A program made the position numbers and the translations under genes. Shown in pieces: positions 27,536 to 36,069 of a stretch of 64,000 bases of DNA. The stretch's first letter is position 1. Each line of letters begins with the position of its first letter. The notes under the pieces are model-generated. The model did no database searches, was not told where the DNA came from, and saw nothing but the letters and a program-made list of their open reading frames with translations. Source of the DNA: Sphingopyxis sp. TUF1 (GTDB lineage Bacteria; Pseudomonadota; Alphaproteobacteria; Sphingomonadales; Sphingomonadaceae); assembly GCF_036687315.1 (NCBI RefSeq), contig NZ_CP144683.1:620001-684000 (forward strand), written 5' to 3'.

Positions 27536-27610
27536 GATTCGCGCAGAGGCGCAGAGATCGCAGAGGGAAATGCTCTTCAACTCTGCGATCTCTGCACCTC
27601 TGCGCGAATC
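27536..27610. repeat. 30-bp-arm palindromic repeat, family R8
   Basis: The left arm 27536-27565 (begins GATTCGCGCAGAGGCGCAGA) matches the complement of the right arm 27581-27610 at 29 of 30 positions, with a 15-nt loop. The transcript would fold into one long hairpin. Single copy in this window. Confidence 0.92.
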
Positions 27611-27642
27611 TTATAGAATGCTGGGTTTCGACCTATATAAGC

Positions 27643-27732
27643 CGTCGCCCCCGAGAAGGCGGGGGCCGCTGCCGGTTTACGCAGCGACGCAGGAAAAGGC
27701 CGTTTGCGGCCCCCGCCTTCGCGGGGGCGACG
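27643..27732. repeat. palindromic repeat, family R2 (copy 3 of 5)
   Basis: The arms start CGTCGCCCCCGAGAAGGCGG and return as their near complement; the inner words CGGTTTACGCAGCGACGCAG and AAAAGGCCG match the other copies. It ends one base before the cfa stop codon, so it is the probable 3' end structure of the cfa transcript. Confidence 0.9.
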
Positions 27733-27733
27733 C

Positions 27734-28975
27734 TCAGGAACTAAGATAGTCCCCTTCAGCCCCCGCCATATAATCGCGCGTCAGCGGCAGCGCGTGGCGG
27801 CTGCGGGCGAACTGGATCTGGTAATTGCCCATACCGCCGCTTTCGAACGCCGCGGTCGCGCCGGCGAGATAGAAGCACCACATGCGAAAGAAGCGGTCGC
27901 CCATCATGCGGACGATCTCGCTCTCATGCGCCAGCGTGCGCGCATACCATTGGCGCAAGGTCAGCGCATAATGCAGCCGCAGCGTTTCGATGTCGGTGGC
28001 GATCAGGCGGCTCTTCTCACTCGCCGCCAGCGTCTCGCTCAGGGCCGGGATATAGCCGCCGGGGAAGATATATTTGCGCGTGAAGGCGTCGGTCGCGCCC
28101 GGCCGCCCGAAGCGTCCGATCGTGTGCAGCAACATCACCCCGTCGGCGGTCATCAGATTGGCGGCGGCGCGGAAAAAGGTCTCGAAATTGGCGGCGCCGA
28201 CATGCTCGAACATGCCGACCGAGACGATGCGGTCGAACCGCCCGGCCTCCCTTGCAGACAGGTCGCGATAATCGATCAGCTCGAAACGCACGCGGTCGGC
28301 GACCCCCGCCGCCGCGGCGCGCTCGCGCGCGAGCAATAATTGTTCTTCAGAGAGGGTGATCCCCAGCACCTCGACCGCTTCGAGCTTTGCCAGCGTGATC
28401 GCCATCCCGCCCCAGCCGCAGCCGATGTCGAGAATGCGCTGCCCCGGCACGAGCGCGAGCTTTGCGGCGATATGCGCCTTTTTCGCCGCCTGCGCTTCCT
28501 CCAGTGTCATGTCGGGCCGCGGCCAGTAAGCGCAGCTATATTGCATGTCATCGTCGAGGAAGAGGCGGTAGAGGTCGTTGCCGATGTCGTAATGATGCTT
28601 GACGTTGGCGCGCGACTGACGCTGGCGATTGATCGAACCGAGCCGCGTTTTCAGCCAGTCGGCACGGCGGCCGACCCAGCTCTTGTCCTTGAGCTTTGCA
28701 CCGCGATCCCATGGGGTGTTCATGCGAATGAGGCCGATGAGGTCCATGATGTCGCCCTCGATCAGCTCCATCTCGCCATCCATGAACGCCTCGCCCGCAC
28801 CGAGCCGCGGATCGAGCAGGATGCGCCGCATCCCGCGGTGGCTGGCGAAGCGGACGGTGACGTCGGGATAGCCGGGTGCAGCCTCGCCAAAGGTTTCGCG
28901 CGCGCCGCCGGGAGCGACGACGGTCAGCCGCCCCTTGCGAACGATGCGGGAGAGAAATGGACGCAGAATCGACAT
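27734..28975 (-). CDS. cfa: cyclopropane-fatty-acyl-phospholipid synthase family
   Basis: The 413-residue protein methylenates unsaturated acyl chains of membrane phospholipids using SAM. It shows the CFAS pattern: an N-terminal lipid-binding region (to about 120), NVKHHYDIGNDLYRLFLDDD, the substrate motif MQYSCAYW, SAM motif I RILDIGCGWGG, and SVGMFEHVGAANFETFF before the active site. Length is in the usual range. The start is ATG 28975. It is upstream of a repeat and downstream of the molybdopterin oxidoreductase/cytochrome b pair on the same strand; an operon is possible, since only about 36 bp separate it from the oxidoreductase stop. Confidence 0.92.
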   Translation of the reverse strand: MSILRPFLSRIVRKGRLTVVAPGGARETFGEAAPGYPDVTVRFASHRGMRRILLDPRLGAGEAFMDGEMELIEGDIMDLIGLIRMNTPWDRGAKLKDKSWVGRRADWLKTRLGSINRQRQSRANVKHHYDIGNDLYRLFLDDDMQYSCAYWPRPDMTLEEAQAAKKAHIAAKLALVPGQRILDIGCGWGGMAITLAKLEAVEVLGITLSEEQLLLARERAAAAGVADRVRFELIDYRDLSAREAGRFDRIVSVGMFEHVGAANFETFFRAAANLMTADGVMLLHTIGRFGRPGATDAFTRKYIFPGGYIPALSETLAASEKSRLIATDIETLRLHYALTLRQWYARTLAHESEIVRMMGDRFFRMWCFYLAGATAAFESGGMGNYQIQFARSRHALPLTRDYMAGAEGDYLSS

Positions 28976-29011
28976 TTCGAAGCAAACATTCCGGCGGCGA
29001 ATTGGTTGCGG

Positions 29012-29881
29012 TCAGATGCCTGCATACCATTCATAGTCGATGCGGTCTTCCCAATAGCCGCCCTTGCCCGCGCCGATGCCATCGAGACTGTCGACCGCCT
29101 CGATCGCGGTGACATATTTGGCGTGTTTGTAGCCGAGCTGGCGTTCGAGTCGCAGGCGCAGCGGCGCACCATTGGCGATCGGCAGGATTTCGCGGTTGAG
29201 CGCCCAGGCGAGGATCGTCTGCGGGTGCAACGCATCGACCATGTCGCAGCTTTCATAATAGAGCGCGTCGCCGAGCCGGTCAGCGCAGCGAAAGACGATG
29301 TAGCGCGCGCGGTCCTTCACCCCCGCCGCGGCGAGGATGCGGCGAAGCTGCGGCCCCGTCCATTCGCCGATCGCGCTCCACCCCTCGACGCAGTCGTGGC
29401 GGGTGATCTGCGTGCGCTGCGGCATCGCGCGAATATCCGCCAGCGCCAGCGAAAGCGGCCGCGCGACGAGCCCCGTCACCGCGACGCGCCAGTCGGCGAA
29501 GCCACTGGCGGGGTGTGCGGCATAGGCTGCCCCCGGCGGCAGGCGCGTACCGTTCGAGCGGAAAACGGGCGACAGGTCGGCGCGGGTAAACTCGCGCGCG
29601 AGGGCGTCGCGGTCGATCAGCGCGCGCTGGCTCGCGCGGTTCATCTCCTCGCCCATCGACAATATCTTGCGCACCGCGGGCGCGTCGTTAATCGCATCGC
29701 ACGCGCCGAGCAGCGGCAGTGCCCCGGCCAGGCCGCCGGCGCGGACGATCAGCTCGCGGCGCGGGATCGAGATTTTATCTGCTTCGTCATCCCAGACTTG
29801 ATCCGGGGTCCATGACTTCGGCGCCGCCAGTGGATCCCGGATCAAGTCCGGGATGACGAAGGGGTGCAAGCCATTGCTCAT
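29012..29881 (-). CDS. exported molybdopterin-dependent oxidoreductase (YedY/sulfite-oxidase fold)
   Basis: The 289-residue protein has an oxidoreductase molybdopterin-binding domain (about 110-270). It contains VTGLVARPLSLALADIRAMP, the molybdenum-ligand Cys region TRHDCVEGWSAIGEWTG, and CDMVDALHPQTILAW with GAPLRLRLERQLGYKHAKYV. The N-terminal part reads as a Tat-type signal: IPRRELIVRAGG (twin Arg), a hydrophobic stretch and LGAC, a possible lipobox. Before the twin Arg, residues 8-33 are encoded entirely by a 78-bp palindromic repeat in frame. The gene overlaps the upstream cytochrome b gene by ATGA, and the pair resembles MsrPQ (YedYZ) in layout: a periplasmic catalytic subunit with a membrane haem partner. 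Substrate unknown. Confidence 0.88.
   Translation of the reverse strand: MSNGLHPFVIPDLIRDPLAAPKSWTPDQVWDDEADKISIPRRELIVRAGGLAGALPLLGACDAINDAPAVRKILSMGEEMNRASQRALIDRDALAREFTRADLSPVFRSNGTRLPPGAAYAAHPASGFADWRVAVTGLVARPLSLALADIRAMPQRTQITRHDCVEGWSAIGEWTGPQLRRILAAAGVKDRARYIVFRCADRLGDALYYESCDMVDALHPQTILAWALNREILPIANGAPLRLRLERQLGYKHAKYVTAIEAVDSLDGIGAGKGGYWEDRIDYEWYAGI
29783..29860. repeat. intragenic palindromic repeat, family R6
   Basis: The left arm 29783-29812 (begins TTCGTCATCCCAGACTTGAT) pairs with the right arm 29831-29860 (begins TGGATCCCGGATCAAGTCCG), two mismatches both allowing G-U pairing, with an 18-nt loop. Its 78 bp equal 26 codons and coincide exactly with codons 8-33 of the oxidoreductase gene, giving FVIPDLIRDP and TPDQVWDDE in the protein. 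Confidence 0.92.
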
Positions 29882-30711
29882 TCGCTTTTCGCCTTCTCCA
29901 CCGGCAGGCGGAACCAGCCGGTCACCATCGAGCGCAGCTCGTTCACCGGCCCCGCGAGCAGCACCATGACGATATGAACGAGGAAAAAGGCGACAAGCAC
30001 CCAGGCGCCGATGAAATGGATCGAGCGCGCCGACTGGCGCCCGCCGAACAGGTCGAGCAGCCACGGCGCCCCCGCGTTGATCCCCGGTGACATGGTGAGG
30101 CCGGTCGCGATCATCAGCGGCAACAGGATGAAGATCACCCCGATATAGCTGAGTTTCTGGAGGATATTATAGCGCGCCGCCGCTTCGCCGGTCGGGAAGC
30201 GCAGCCGGGCATGATCCTTGATGTCATGCCAGATGTGGCGCGACGACCATTCGGTGCGGCGGACGTGCAGATCCTTTTTCAGATGCCCGCCGATCGCCGT
30301 CCACAGCATGTAAAGCGTCAGGCTGATCGCGAGCACCCACGCGAAGAGCAGATGCCAGCGCCGCCCGTCGGCGAGGCTGTAGCTGGTCGGGATCGTCGCC
30401 CAGCCAGGAAAGGCCCAGGTTTTTTCGACACCCTCAGCATCGGTCCAGCGGCCGAGCACCCCGGTCGTCTCGGCCCGAGCGCTGCCGATCCGCACATAGC
30501 CCGTGTCGCGCGTCGACCCGATCGCGAACCACGCATAATCGTCGTTCGCGCCATATTGCCCCCAATAGAGGCGGGGGTGCGCGTTGAAGATCATCAGCCC
30601 GCTCATCAACAGGATGAGCAAGGTGACGGCATTGACCCAATGCCAGATGCGCGTGGGCAGCCGGTGGCGATAGACGCGTGTTGGTGGCGGGGCGGGAGCG
30701 GGATCGGTCAT
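29878..30711 (-). CDS. cytochrome b561-type membrane subunit
   Basis: The 277-residue protein is a cytochrome b/b6-like four-helix haem protein. It has RHRLPTRIWHWVNAVTLLIL (first His ligand region), a periplasmic loop of about 70 residues, RRWHLLFAWVLAISLTLYML, KLSYIGVIFILLPLMIATGL, and IHFIGAWVLVAFFLVHIVMV with paired His. It would pass electrons between the quinone pool and the exported molybdopterin enzyme encoded just downstream (ATGA overlap). The start was taken as ATG 30711; a TTG 21 bp upstream is in frame but abuts a repeat and is less likely. A large palindromic repeat lies just upstream, in the expected promoter region. Confidence 0.9.
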   Translation of the reverse strand: MTDPAPAPPPTRVYRHRLPTRIWHWVNAVTLLILLMSGLMIFNAHPRLYWGQYGANDDYAWFAIGSTRDTGYVRIGSARAETTGVLGRWTDAEGVEKTWAFPGWATIPTSYSLADGRRWHLLFAWVLAISLTLYMLWTAIGGHLKKDLHVRRTEWSSRHIWHDIKDHARLRFPTGEAAARYNILQKLSYIGVIFILLPLMIATGLTMSPGINAGAPWLLDLFGGRQSARSIHFIGAWVLVAFFLVHIVMVLLAGPVNELRSMVTGWFRLPVEKAKSE

Positions 30712-30730
30712 CGTTTCCAGCACATCCTCC

Positions 30731-30866
30731 AAAGCCCCTCTCCTTCAGGGGAGGGGCAACGAAGACTTGGCAGCTTGCTGCCTAGTCGTAGTGGGGTGGG
30801 GCCTATCGGCCTAGCGCAAGGCCGATAGGCCCCAACCCAACCCCTCCCCTGAAGGGGAGGGGCTTT
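30731..30866. repeat. nested palindromic repeat, family R4
   Basis: The outer arms AAAGCCCCTCTCCTTCAGGG... (30731-30756) and their complement (30841-30866) differ at one position over 26 bp. Inside lies a second perfect 14-bp stem, GGGGCCTATCGGCC (30798-30811) with GGCCGATAGGCCCC (30820-30833). Each outer arm is itself a small palindrome (CCCCTTCAGGGG-type). The element separates two co-directional genes. Confidence 0.92.
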
Positions 30867-30894
30867 ACGTGCTTCGCCGCGGCGCCGTGGAAAG

Positions 30895-32604
30895 TTACGC
30901 GGCGACCTCTGCCGCATAGGCTTCGCGATACTGGCTCCGCAGGCTGACCTTGTCGATCTTTTCGCTGCCGAGCTTGGGCAACGCATCGCTGGCCATCCAG
31001 ATCTTGCATGGCACCTTATAAGGCGCGAGCCGCACGCTCAGAAAGGATGCCAGATCGTCGGCGGTTACGTCGCTGCCAGGCTTGGTCCACACGACCGCGC
31101 CAACGCATTCGCCCAGCCGCTCGTCGGGTAGTCCGAACACCGCGCACTCGTTCACCTCGGGATGCTCGTAGATCGCCGCCTCAACCTCCTGACAGCTGAT
31201 ATTTTCGCCGCCGCGGATGATGATGTCCTTCTTGCGGTCGACGATGAAGAGGTATCCGTCCTCGTCGAGATAGCCGAGGTCGCCCGACCGAAAATAGCCA
31301 TTGTCGAAAAAGGCCGCCTTGGTCGCCGCTTCATTGTTCCAATAGCCTTCGAAATTGGCGACCGAGCGGATGCAGACTTCGCCGACGCTACCCTGCGGCA
31401 CGGGTTCGCCATTGTCGTCAAGGATCGCCAGATCGACGAGCGGCTTCGACGCCGGGCCGGTCGACAGCGGCTTGGCGACGTAATTTTCGTTAATGATACC
31501 GCAGCCGATGGCGTTGGTTTCGGTAAGGCCGTAACCGAGCAAGGGCTTCGCCTCGCCCATTTCGGTCGCGAGGCGCTTCACATGTTCGGGCGGGCGCGGC
31601 GCGCCGCCGCCGGCGTAGCTTTTGCACGTCGAGAGGTCGTAATTGCTGCGGTTCGGATGGGTCAGGATTTCATAGCTCATCAGCGGCACGCCGACGAAAT
31701 AATTGATCCGTTCGTCCTGGATCAGCCGCATGGCCTCTTCGGCGTTCCATTTGGGCATCAACACCAGTTTCCGGCCGATTGCCATGCTCTGAAGGAACAC
31801 CGGGATTTCGGCGGTGACGTGGAACAATGGCGTGCAGATCAGCGTGGCCGGCTGGATGTCCGACATCTGCCCGTCCTCGGTCAGCAGATGGACCATCGTT
31901 GCGGTCTGGGTGACATAGTTGAAGATCGCCTGGACGACCGCCTCGTGGCGCGAATAGGCGCCCTTCGACTGGCCGGTTGAGCCCGAGGTGAAGAGGATCG
32001 TCGCGAGGTCCTGTCCGGTGAGCGTCGGCAGCACCGTTTCGGCGCTTCCCTTTGACGCGATCGGAGCAATGGCTTCGTCGATCGGGCGGGCGATGTCGAG
32101 CGTCACGACCTTCGCGCCATGGTCGAGGCCCGGTTCGGCAAGCCGCGCCGCGCGCTGCGGATCGGCGATGACGAGCTTGGCCTCGCTATCCTTGATTCCC
32201 GCGGCAAGTTCCCCCCCCTGCCACCAGCCGTTGAGCAGCGTTGCGCAGCCGCCCGCCATCAATATGCCGATATAGGTGACGCACCACGCATTGGCGTTGC
32301 GCATCGCCAGGCCGACGCGGTCGCCGCGCTGCACGCCGAAGCCATCGACCAGTCCGGCCGCGACCTGCCGCGCCGCCATATAGACCTGTTTGAACGACAG
32401 CCGTTCGTCGCCTTCGACGAGAAAGGTCGCATCGCCGTGCTGCGCCGCGAAATGGCCGACGTAATCGGCGAGGTTAGTCGGCGCATTGGTGATGAAGGGC
32501 AGCTGGCGGCCAAAGCGTTCGACCGACCCGACCTGGATCGGTCCGCCCGGACCGGTGATCAGATTATAGGCGGCTTCCAGGCGCAAATCGAGCGCTGACG
32601 GCAT
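30895..32604 (-). CDS. acyl-CoA synthetase (adenylate-forming enzyme)
   Basis: The 569-residue AMP-binding protein activates a carboxylic acid as acyl-AMP and then acyl-CoA. Motifs are the P-loop [20 protein letters not shown], the [12 protein letters not shown] region, [40 protein letters not shown] (hinge and A8), and the C-terminal catalytic Lys in [15 protein letters not shown]. It resembles long- or medium-chain FadD-like enzymes of sphingomonads; the chain specificity cannot be assigned. The start is ATG 32604, divergent from lgt with about 77 bp between. Confidence 0.9.
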   Translation of the reverse strand: MPSALDLRLEAAYNLITGPGGPIQVGSVERFGRQLPFITNAPTNLADYVGHFAAQHGDATFLVEGDERLSFKQVYMAARQVAAGLVDGFGVQRGDRVGLAMRNANAWCVTYIGILMAGGCATLLNGWWQGGELAAGIKDSEAKLVIADPQRAARLAEPGLDHGAKVVTLDIARPIDEAIAPIASKGSAETVLPTLTGQDLATILFTSGSTGQSKGAYSRHEAVVQAIFNYVTQTATMVHLLTEDGQMSDIQPATLICTPLFHVTAEIPVFLQSMAIGRKLVLMPKWNAEEAMRLIQDERINYFVGVPLMSYEILTHPNRSNYDLSTCKSYAGGGAPRPPEHVKRLATEMGEAKPLLGYGLTETNAIGCGIINENYVAKPLSTGPASKPLVDLAILDDNGEPVPQGSVGEVCIRSVANFEGYWNNEAATKAAFFDNGYFRSGDLGYLDEDGYLFIVDRKKDIIIRGGENISCQEVEAAIYEHPEVNECAVFGLPDERLGECVGAVVWTKPGSDVTADDLASFLSVRLAPYKVPCKIWMASDALPKLGSEKIDKVSLRSQYREAYAAEVAA

Positions 32605-32681
32605 GTTTCATCTCTCCTCTTGGTCTCGCTTGCCTTACCCCTTATGGGGAGGCCTCTCCTGGGGAAGGACCGCGCGACTAT

Positions 32682-33557
32682 ATGTTTCTTTTTGCAACCT
32701 TAGCCGAAGCAACGCAATATCTTAACTTTGAAGATATGATGGGCCCGAACAGCGAGATCGCGTTTAGCGTCTTCGGCCTGCCGATCCGCTGGTATGCGCT
32801 GGCATATCTCGCCGGGATTTTCGTCGGTTACTGGTATTTGTTGAAACTGATCGCGCAGCCCGGCGCGCCGATGGCGCGGCGCCATGCCGACGACATGATT
32901 TTCTATGCGATGCTGGGGATCATCATCGGCGGGCGGCTGGGCTATGTGCTTTTCTACAACCTCGGCGCCTATCTCGCCGATCCGCTGTCGATCTTCAAAT
33001 TATGGGACGGCGGCATGTCGCTCCACGGCGGCGTCATCGGCGTGCTGGTGGCGATCTGGTATGTGACGCGCAAGGAAAAGCTCAGTTTCCTGCGCTTTTG
33101 CGACTATATCGCGTGCGTCGTCCCCTTCGGCCTCTTTTTCGGCCGCCTCGCCAATTTCGTGAACGGCGAGCTGTGGGGCCGTGCGACGAGCGTGCCGTGG
33201 GCGATCATCTTTCCCGACAGCGGCACGATGGACCCGCGCCACCCGAGCCAGCTTTACGAGGCCGGGCTCGAGGGCCTGCTGATGATGGCCATCCTCGCCT
33301 TCTTCTTCTGGCGGACCGACGCGCGCTACAAGCCCGGATTTCTGTTCGGCATGGCGGCGATCATCTATGGCCTCAGCCGCTTTGCCGTTGAGTTTGTGCG
33401 CGAACCCGACGTCCAGCTCGGCACGCTGTCGTGGGGCCTCACCATGGGACAGACGCTGACTATCCCGATGCTGCTCGCGGGCATCTGGCTCGTCGCGACC
33501 GCGAAGGGGCGCCGCCAGCGGGTCGAGCCGATCGCCGGACCAGATGCCGTTGCGTGA
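32682..33557 (+). CDS. lgt: prolipoprotein diacylglyceryl transferase
   Basis: The 291-residue inner-membrane enzyme adds diacylglycerol to the lipobox Cys of prolipoproteins. Seven predicted membrane segments, the signature [13 protein letters not shown] (His-Gly-Gly), [15 protein letters not shown] (essential Asn and Arg of the Lgt signature), and [12 protein letters not shown] are all present. The start is ATG 32682; the sequence around it is unusually AT-rich for this genome. It is the first gene of a four-gene overlapping operon (lgt-midA-GNAT-pgeF). At least one likely client lipoprotein is encoded at 42783. Confidence 0.96.
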   Translation: MFLFATLAEATQYLNFEDMMGPNSEIAFSVFGLPIRWYALAYLAGIFVGYWYLLKLIAQPGAPMARRHADDMIFYAMLGIIIGGRLGYVLFYNLGAYLADPLSIFKLWDGGMSLHGGVIGVLVAIWYVTRKEKLSFLRFCDYIACVVPFGLFFGRLANFVNGELWGRATSVPWAIIFPDSGTMDPRHPSQLYEAGLEGLLMMAILAFFFWRTDARYKPGFLFGMAAIIYGLSRFAVEFVREPDVQLGTLSWGLTMGQTLTIPMLLAGIWLVATAKGRRQRVEPIAGPDAVA

Positions 33558-34614
33558 CGGCCCGCCGACTCCCCGGCAGCTTATAAACGACATCGCGGCG
33601 GCGCGGCCGGTGACGGTCGCCGACTATATGGCGGCGGCGAACGCGCATTATTATGCGACGCGCGACCCGCTCGGGGCCGCGGGCGATTTCACTACCGCGC
33701 CCGAAATCAGCCAGATGTTCGGCGAGATGGTCGGCATCTGGATCGCCGACCTGTGGACCCGTGCAGGCCGCCCGGCGTTCCGCTATGTCGAGCTGGGCCC
33801 CGGCCGTGGCACCTTGGCCGCTGATGCCATGCGAACCATGGCGCGCTTCGGCTGCGAACCTGTCGGCATCGACCTTGTCGAAACGAGCCCGGCACTGCGC
33901 GCGGCGCAGCTTTCGCGCTTGCCCGGCGCCCGGCACCATGACGAGGTCGATGCGCTGCCGGACGATGCGCCGCTGCTGATCGTCGCCAACGAATTTTTCG
34001 ACGCGCTGCCGATCCACCAATATGTTCGCACGGCGGACGGCTGGCGCGAACTTATGGTCGAGCGCCGCGACCGGGCGCGCGTACCCGTCGCGGGCGACGT
34101 CCCCGCTGACGAAGCGATCCCTGACGCGCTGCGCGGCGAAGCCGACGGCACGATCATCGAGACGATGCCGGTCGCCGCCGCGATCATGCAGCGCTGCGCC
34201 TTTCGCCTCGCGCGGCAGGGGGGCGCGATGCTGGCGATCGACTACGGTTACAGCGGCCCCGCCGCGGGCGACACGTTGCAGGCGGTAAAGGCGCACGCCT
34301 TCGCCGACCCCTTCGCCGATCCCGGCGAGGCCGATCTGACCGCGCATGTCGATTTCACTGCGCTGGCCGATGCCGCGCGGTCGGGCGGTGTCGCGGTCAC
34401 GGGTCCGGTGGCGCAGGGCGACTGGCTGCGCGCGATGGGCATCGATGCGCGGCTGGCGTCGCTTGCCGCGGCCGCACCCGCGCGCGCCGACGAATTGCAG
34501 GGCCAGCGCGACCGGCTGGTGAACGCCGACGCGATGGGCGATCTGTTCAAGGCGATCGCTTTCACCGCGCCGTGCTGGCCCGCGCCCGCAGGATTTACAG
34601 GAGACGCCGCATGA
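33544..34614 (+). CDS. MidA/NDUFAF7-like SAM-dependent methyltransferase
   Basis: The 356-residue protein matches the DUF185/MidA family. It has [41 protein letters not shown], the SAM-binding [18 protein letters not shown], and [14 protein letters not shown], a family hallmark. The human homologue NDUFAF7 methylates an Arg of complex I subunit NDUFS2 during assembly. The window also encodes an NDUFS4-type subunit far away. It overlaps lgt by 14 bp and the next gene by ATGA. Confidence 0.92.
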   Translation: MPLRDGPPTPRQLINDIAAARPVTVADYMAAANAHYYATRDPLGAAGDFTTAPEISQMFGEMVGIWIADLWTRAGRPAFRYVELGPGRGTLAADAMRTMARFGCEPVGIDLVETSPALRAAQLSRLPGARHHDEVDALPDDAPLLIVANEFFDALPIHQYVRTADGWRELMVERRDRARVPVAGDVPADEAIPDALRGEADGTIIETMPVAAAIMQRCAFRLARQGGAMLAIDYGYSGPAAGDTLQAVKAHAFADPFADPGEADLTAHVDFTALADAARSGGVAVTGPVAQGDWLRAMGIDARLASLAAAAPARADELQGQRDRLVNADAMGDLFKAIAFTAPCWPAPAGFTGDAA

Positions 34615-35129
34615 CCGCCGTCAAGCTCGCCGGACCCGCCGATGCGGAGGCGATTGCTGCCTTTGCCGAAGCATCGTTCAAGCAGACCTTCGGGCGCCTG
34701 TACGACCCCGCCGACCTCGCGCTCTTCCTCGCCGACTGGAACCCGCCCGATCGTGTGCGCGCGCAGATTGCGGGCGCCGACTATGGCATCGCATTGGTGT
34801 GCGGCGCGGACGGGGCGATACTGGGTTTCATCAAGATGGGCCCGGTCGATTTCGACCTGCCGCCCGATCAGCCCGCCGACGATGCGGTCGAACTCCACCA
34901 GCTGTATGTCGCCGAAGCCGCGAAGGGCCAAGGCGTCGCCGCGGCGCTGATGGACTGGGGCATCGCCTGGGCGCGGGCGCGCGCGTCGATCCTCTATCTG
35001 TCGGTCTTTGTCGACAATCACCGCGCGCAGGCCTTTTATCGCCGCTATGGCTTCGTCGATGTCGGCCGCAACGCGTTTCGCGTCGGCAATCAGATCGACG
35101 AAGACCGTTTCTTCCGGCTCGACCTGTGA
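34611..35129 (+). CDS. GNAT-family N-acetyltransferase
   Basis: The 172-residue protein has the GNAT fold. Motif A is LHQLYVAEAAKGQGVAAALM (Q/R-x-x-G-x-A for the acetyl-CoA pyrophosphate), followed by a late beta strand with LYLSVFVDNHRAQAFYRRYGF and a final DVGRNAFRVGN strand. The start ATG 34611 overlaps the midA stop (ATGA) and has CAGGAG upstream. An in-frame extension to 34572 lies inside midA and is not needed. Substrate unknown; position in the lgt-midA operon gives no firm hint. Confidence 0.88.
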   Translation: MTAVKLAGPADAEAIAAFAEASFKQTFGRLYDPADLALFLADWNPPDRVRAQIAGADYGIALVCGADGAILGFIKMGPVDFDLPPDQPADDAVELHQLYVAEAAKGQGVAAALMDWGIAWARARASILYLSVFVDNHRAQAFYRRYGFVDVGRNAFRVGNQIDEDRFFRLDL

Positions 35130-35905
35130 GCGCGCCGTTCGTCACCGCGCCGACGCTGGGCGGCATCGCGCACGGCTTTTTCGGGCGCCGGGGCGGCGTG
35201 TCGGCGGGCGACCTCGCTTCGCTCAATTGCGGGCTGGGATCGGGCGACGATCCCGCGCTGATCGCCGAGAACCGGCGCCGCGTCGCCGAAGCGGTGCTGC
35301 CCGGTGCGACGTTGACCAGCCTGTATCAGGTCCACGGCAATCGCTGCGTCATCGTCGACGAAAGCACCAACCTTGCCGCGCGGCCTGAAGCCGACGCGAT
35401 GGCGACGCGCACGCCCGGCCTGTTGCTCGGCATATTGACCGCCGATTGCGTGCCCGTGCTGTTCGCCGACCGCGAGGCGGGAGTCGTCGGTGCGGCGCAC
35501 GCAGGGTGGAAAGGCGCGATCGCGGGGGTCACCGATGCAACGCTCGATGCGATGGAAAGCATCGGCGCGGACCGCGCCCGAATAGCCGCGGCGATCGGCC
35601 CGTGCATCGGCCGCGCATCTTATGAGGTCGACGAGGCTTTTGTGGAGCGCTTCCTTGCGGACGACCCCGCGAACGAGCGCTTCTTTGCCGCGGGCAAGCC
35701 CGGCCACGCGATGTTCGACATCGCCGCCTATGTCGCCGCGCGCCTCGCCGCCGCCGGGGTCGCACGAATTGCCATCGGCGGGCAGGACACCTATGCCGAG
35801 GCGGACGATTATTTCAGCTATCGCCGCGCGTGCCATAAAGGGGAAAATAGCTATGGCCGCCAATTGTCGGTGATCGGACTCGGCCAATCGGTGAGCGCGG
35901 AATGA
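35126..35905 (+). CDS. pgeF: PgeF/YfiH-family laccase-domain protein
   Basis: The 259-residue protein belongs to the Cu-oxidase-4/YfiH (polyphenol oxidase) family, now linked to peptidoglycan editing (removal of misincorporated L-Ser from UDP-MurNAc in E. coli). Motifs are HGFFGRRGGVSAGDLASLNC, LYQVHGNRCVIVDES, LTADCVPVLFADREAGVVGA, AHAGWKGAIAGV, and IGPCIGRASYEVDEAF, which hold the His/Cys metal site. The start is GTG 35126, overlapping the GNAT stop as GTGA; there is no ATG before the family N-terminus. It is the last gene of the operon, and an R1 repeat follows at once. Confidence 0.92.
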   Translation: MSAPFVTAPTLGGIAHGFFGRRGGVSAGDLASLNCGLGSGDDPALIAENRRRVAEAVLPGATLTSLYQVHGNRCVIVDESTNLAARPEADAMATRTPGLLLGILTADCVPVLFADREAGVVGAAHAGWKGAIAGVTDATLDAMESIGADRARIAAAIGPCIGRASYEVDEAFVERFLADDPANERFFAAGKPGHAMFDIAAYVAARLAAAGVARIAIGGQDTYAEADDYFSYRRACHKGENSYGRQLSVIGLGQSVSAE

Positions 35906-35917
35906 CTGAAAATTGAT

Positions 35918-35999
35918 CGTCATTGCGAGGAGCGAAGCGACGTGGCAATCCAGCGATGCGTAAACCGCTCTGGATTGCTTCGCTTCGCTCGCAATGACG
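35918..35999. repeat. palindromic repeat, family R1 (copy 3 of 3)
   Basis: CGTCATTGCGAGGAGCGAAG at the left and CTTCGCTTCGCTCGCAATGA at the right form long inverted arms around GGCAATCCAG / CTGGATTGC. It follows the pgeF stop by 12 bp and precedes the permease gene on the same strand. Confidence 0.9.
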
Positions 36000-36069
36000 A
36001 GGATCATTGTCGATAAGCTGGTACGCTTTGGCATCCCGGCGACAAGGATGTTGTGGGAGTGGGGGACGG

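Larger units (their letters stand above)
26996..27733. other. gene-free repeat cluster between argG and cfa
   Basis: This 738-bp gap holds four dyad elements in a row: a 20-nt dyad (27144-27202), an R3 element (27338-27472), an R8 hairpin (27536-27610) and an R2 element (27643-27732). It must also contain the argG promoter near 27000-27060. The only open frames here are translations of the repeats; no real gene is seen. Confidence 0.8.
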
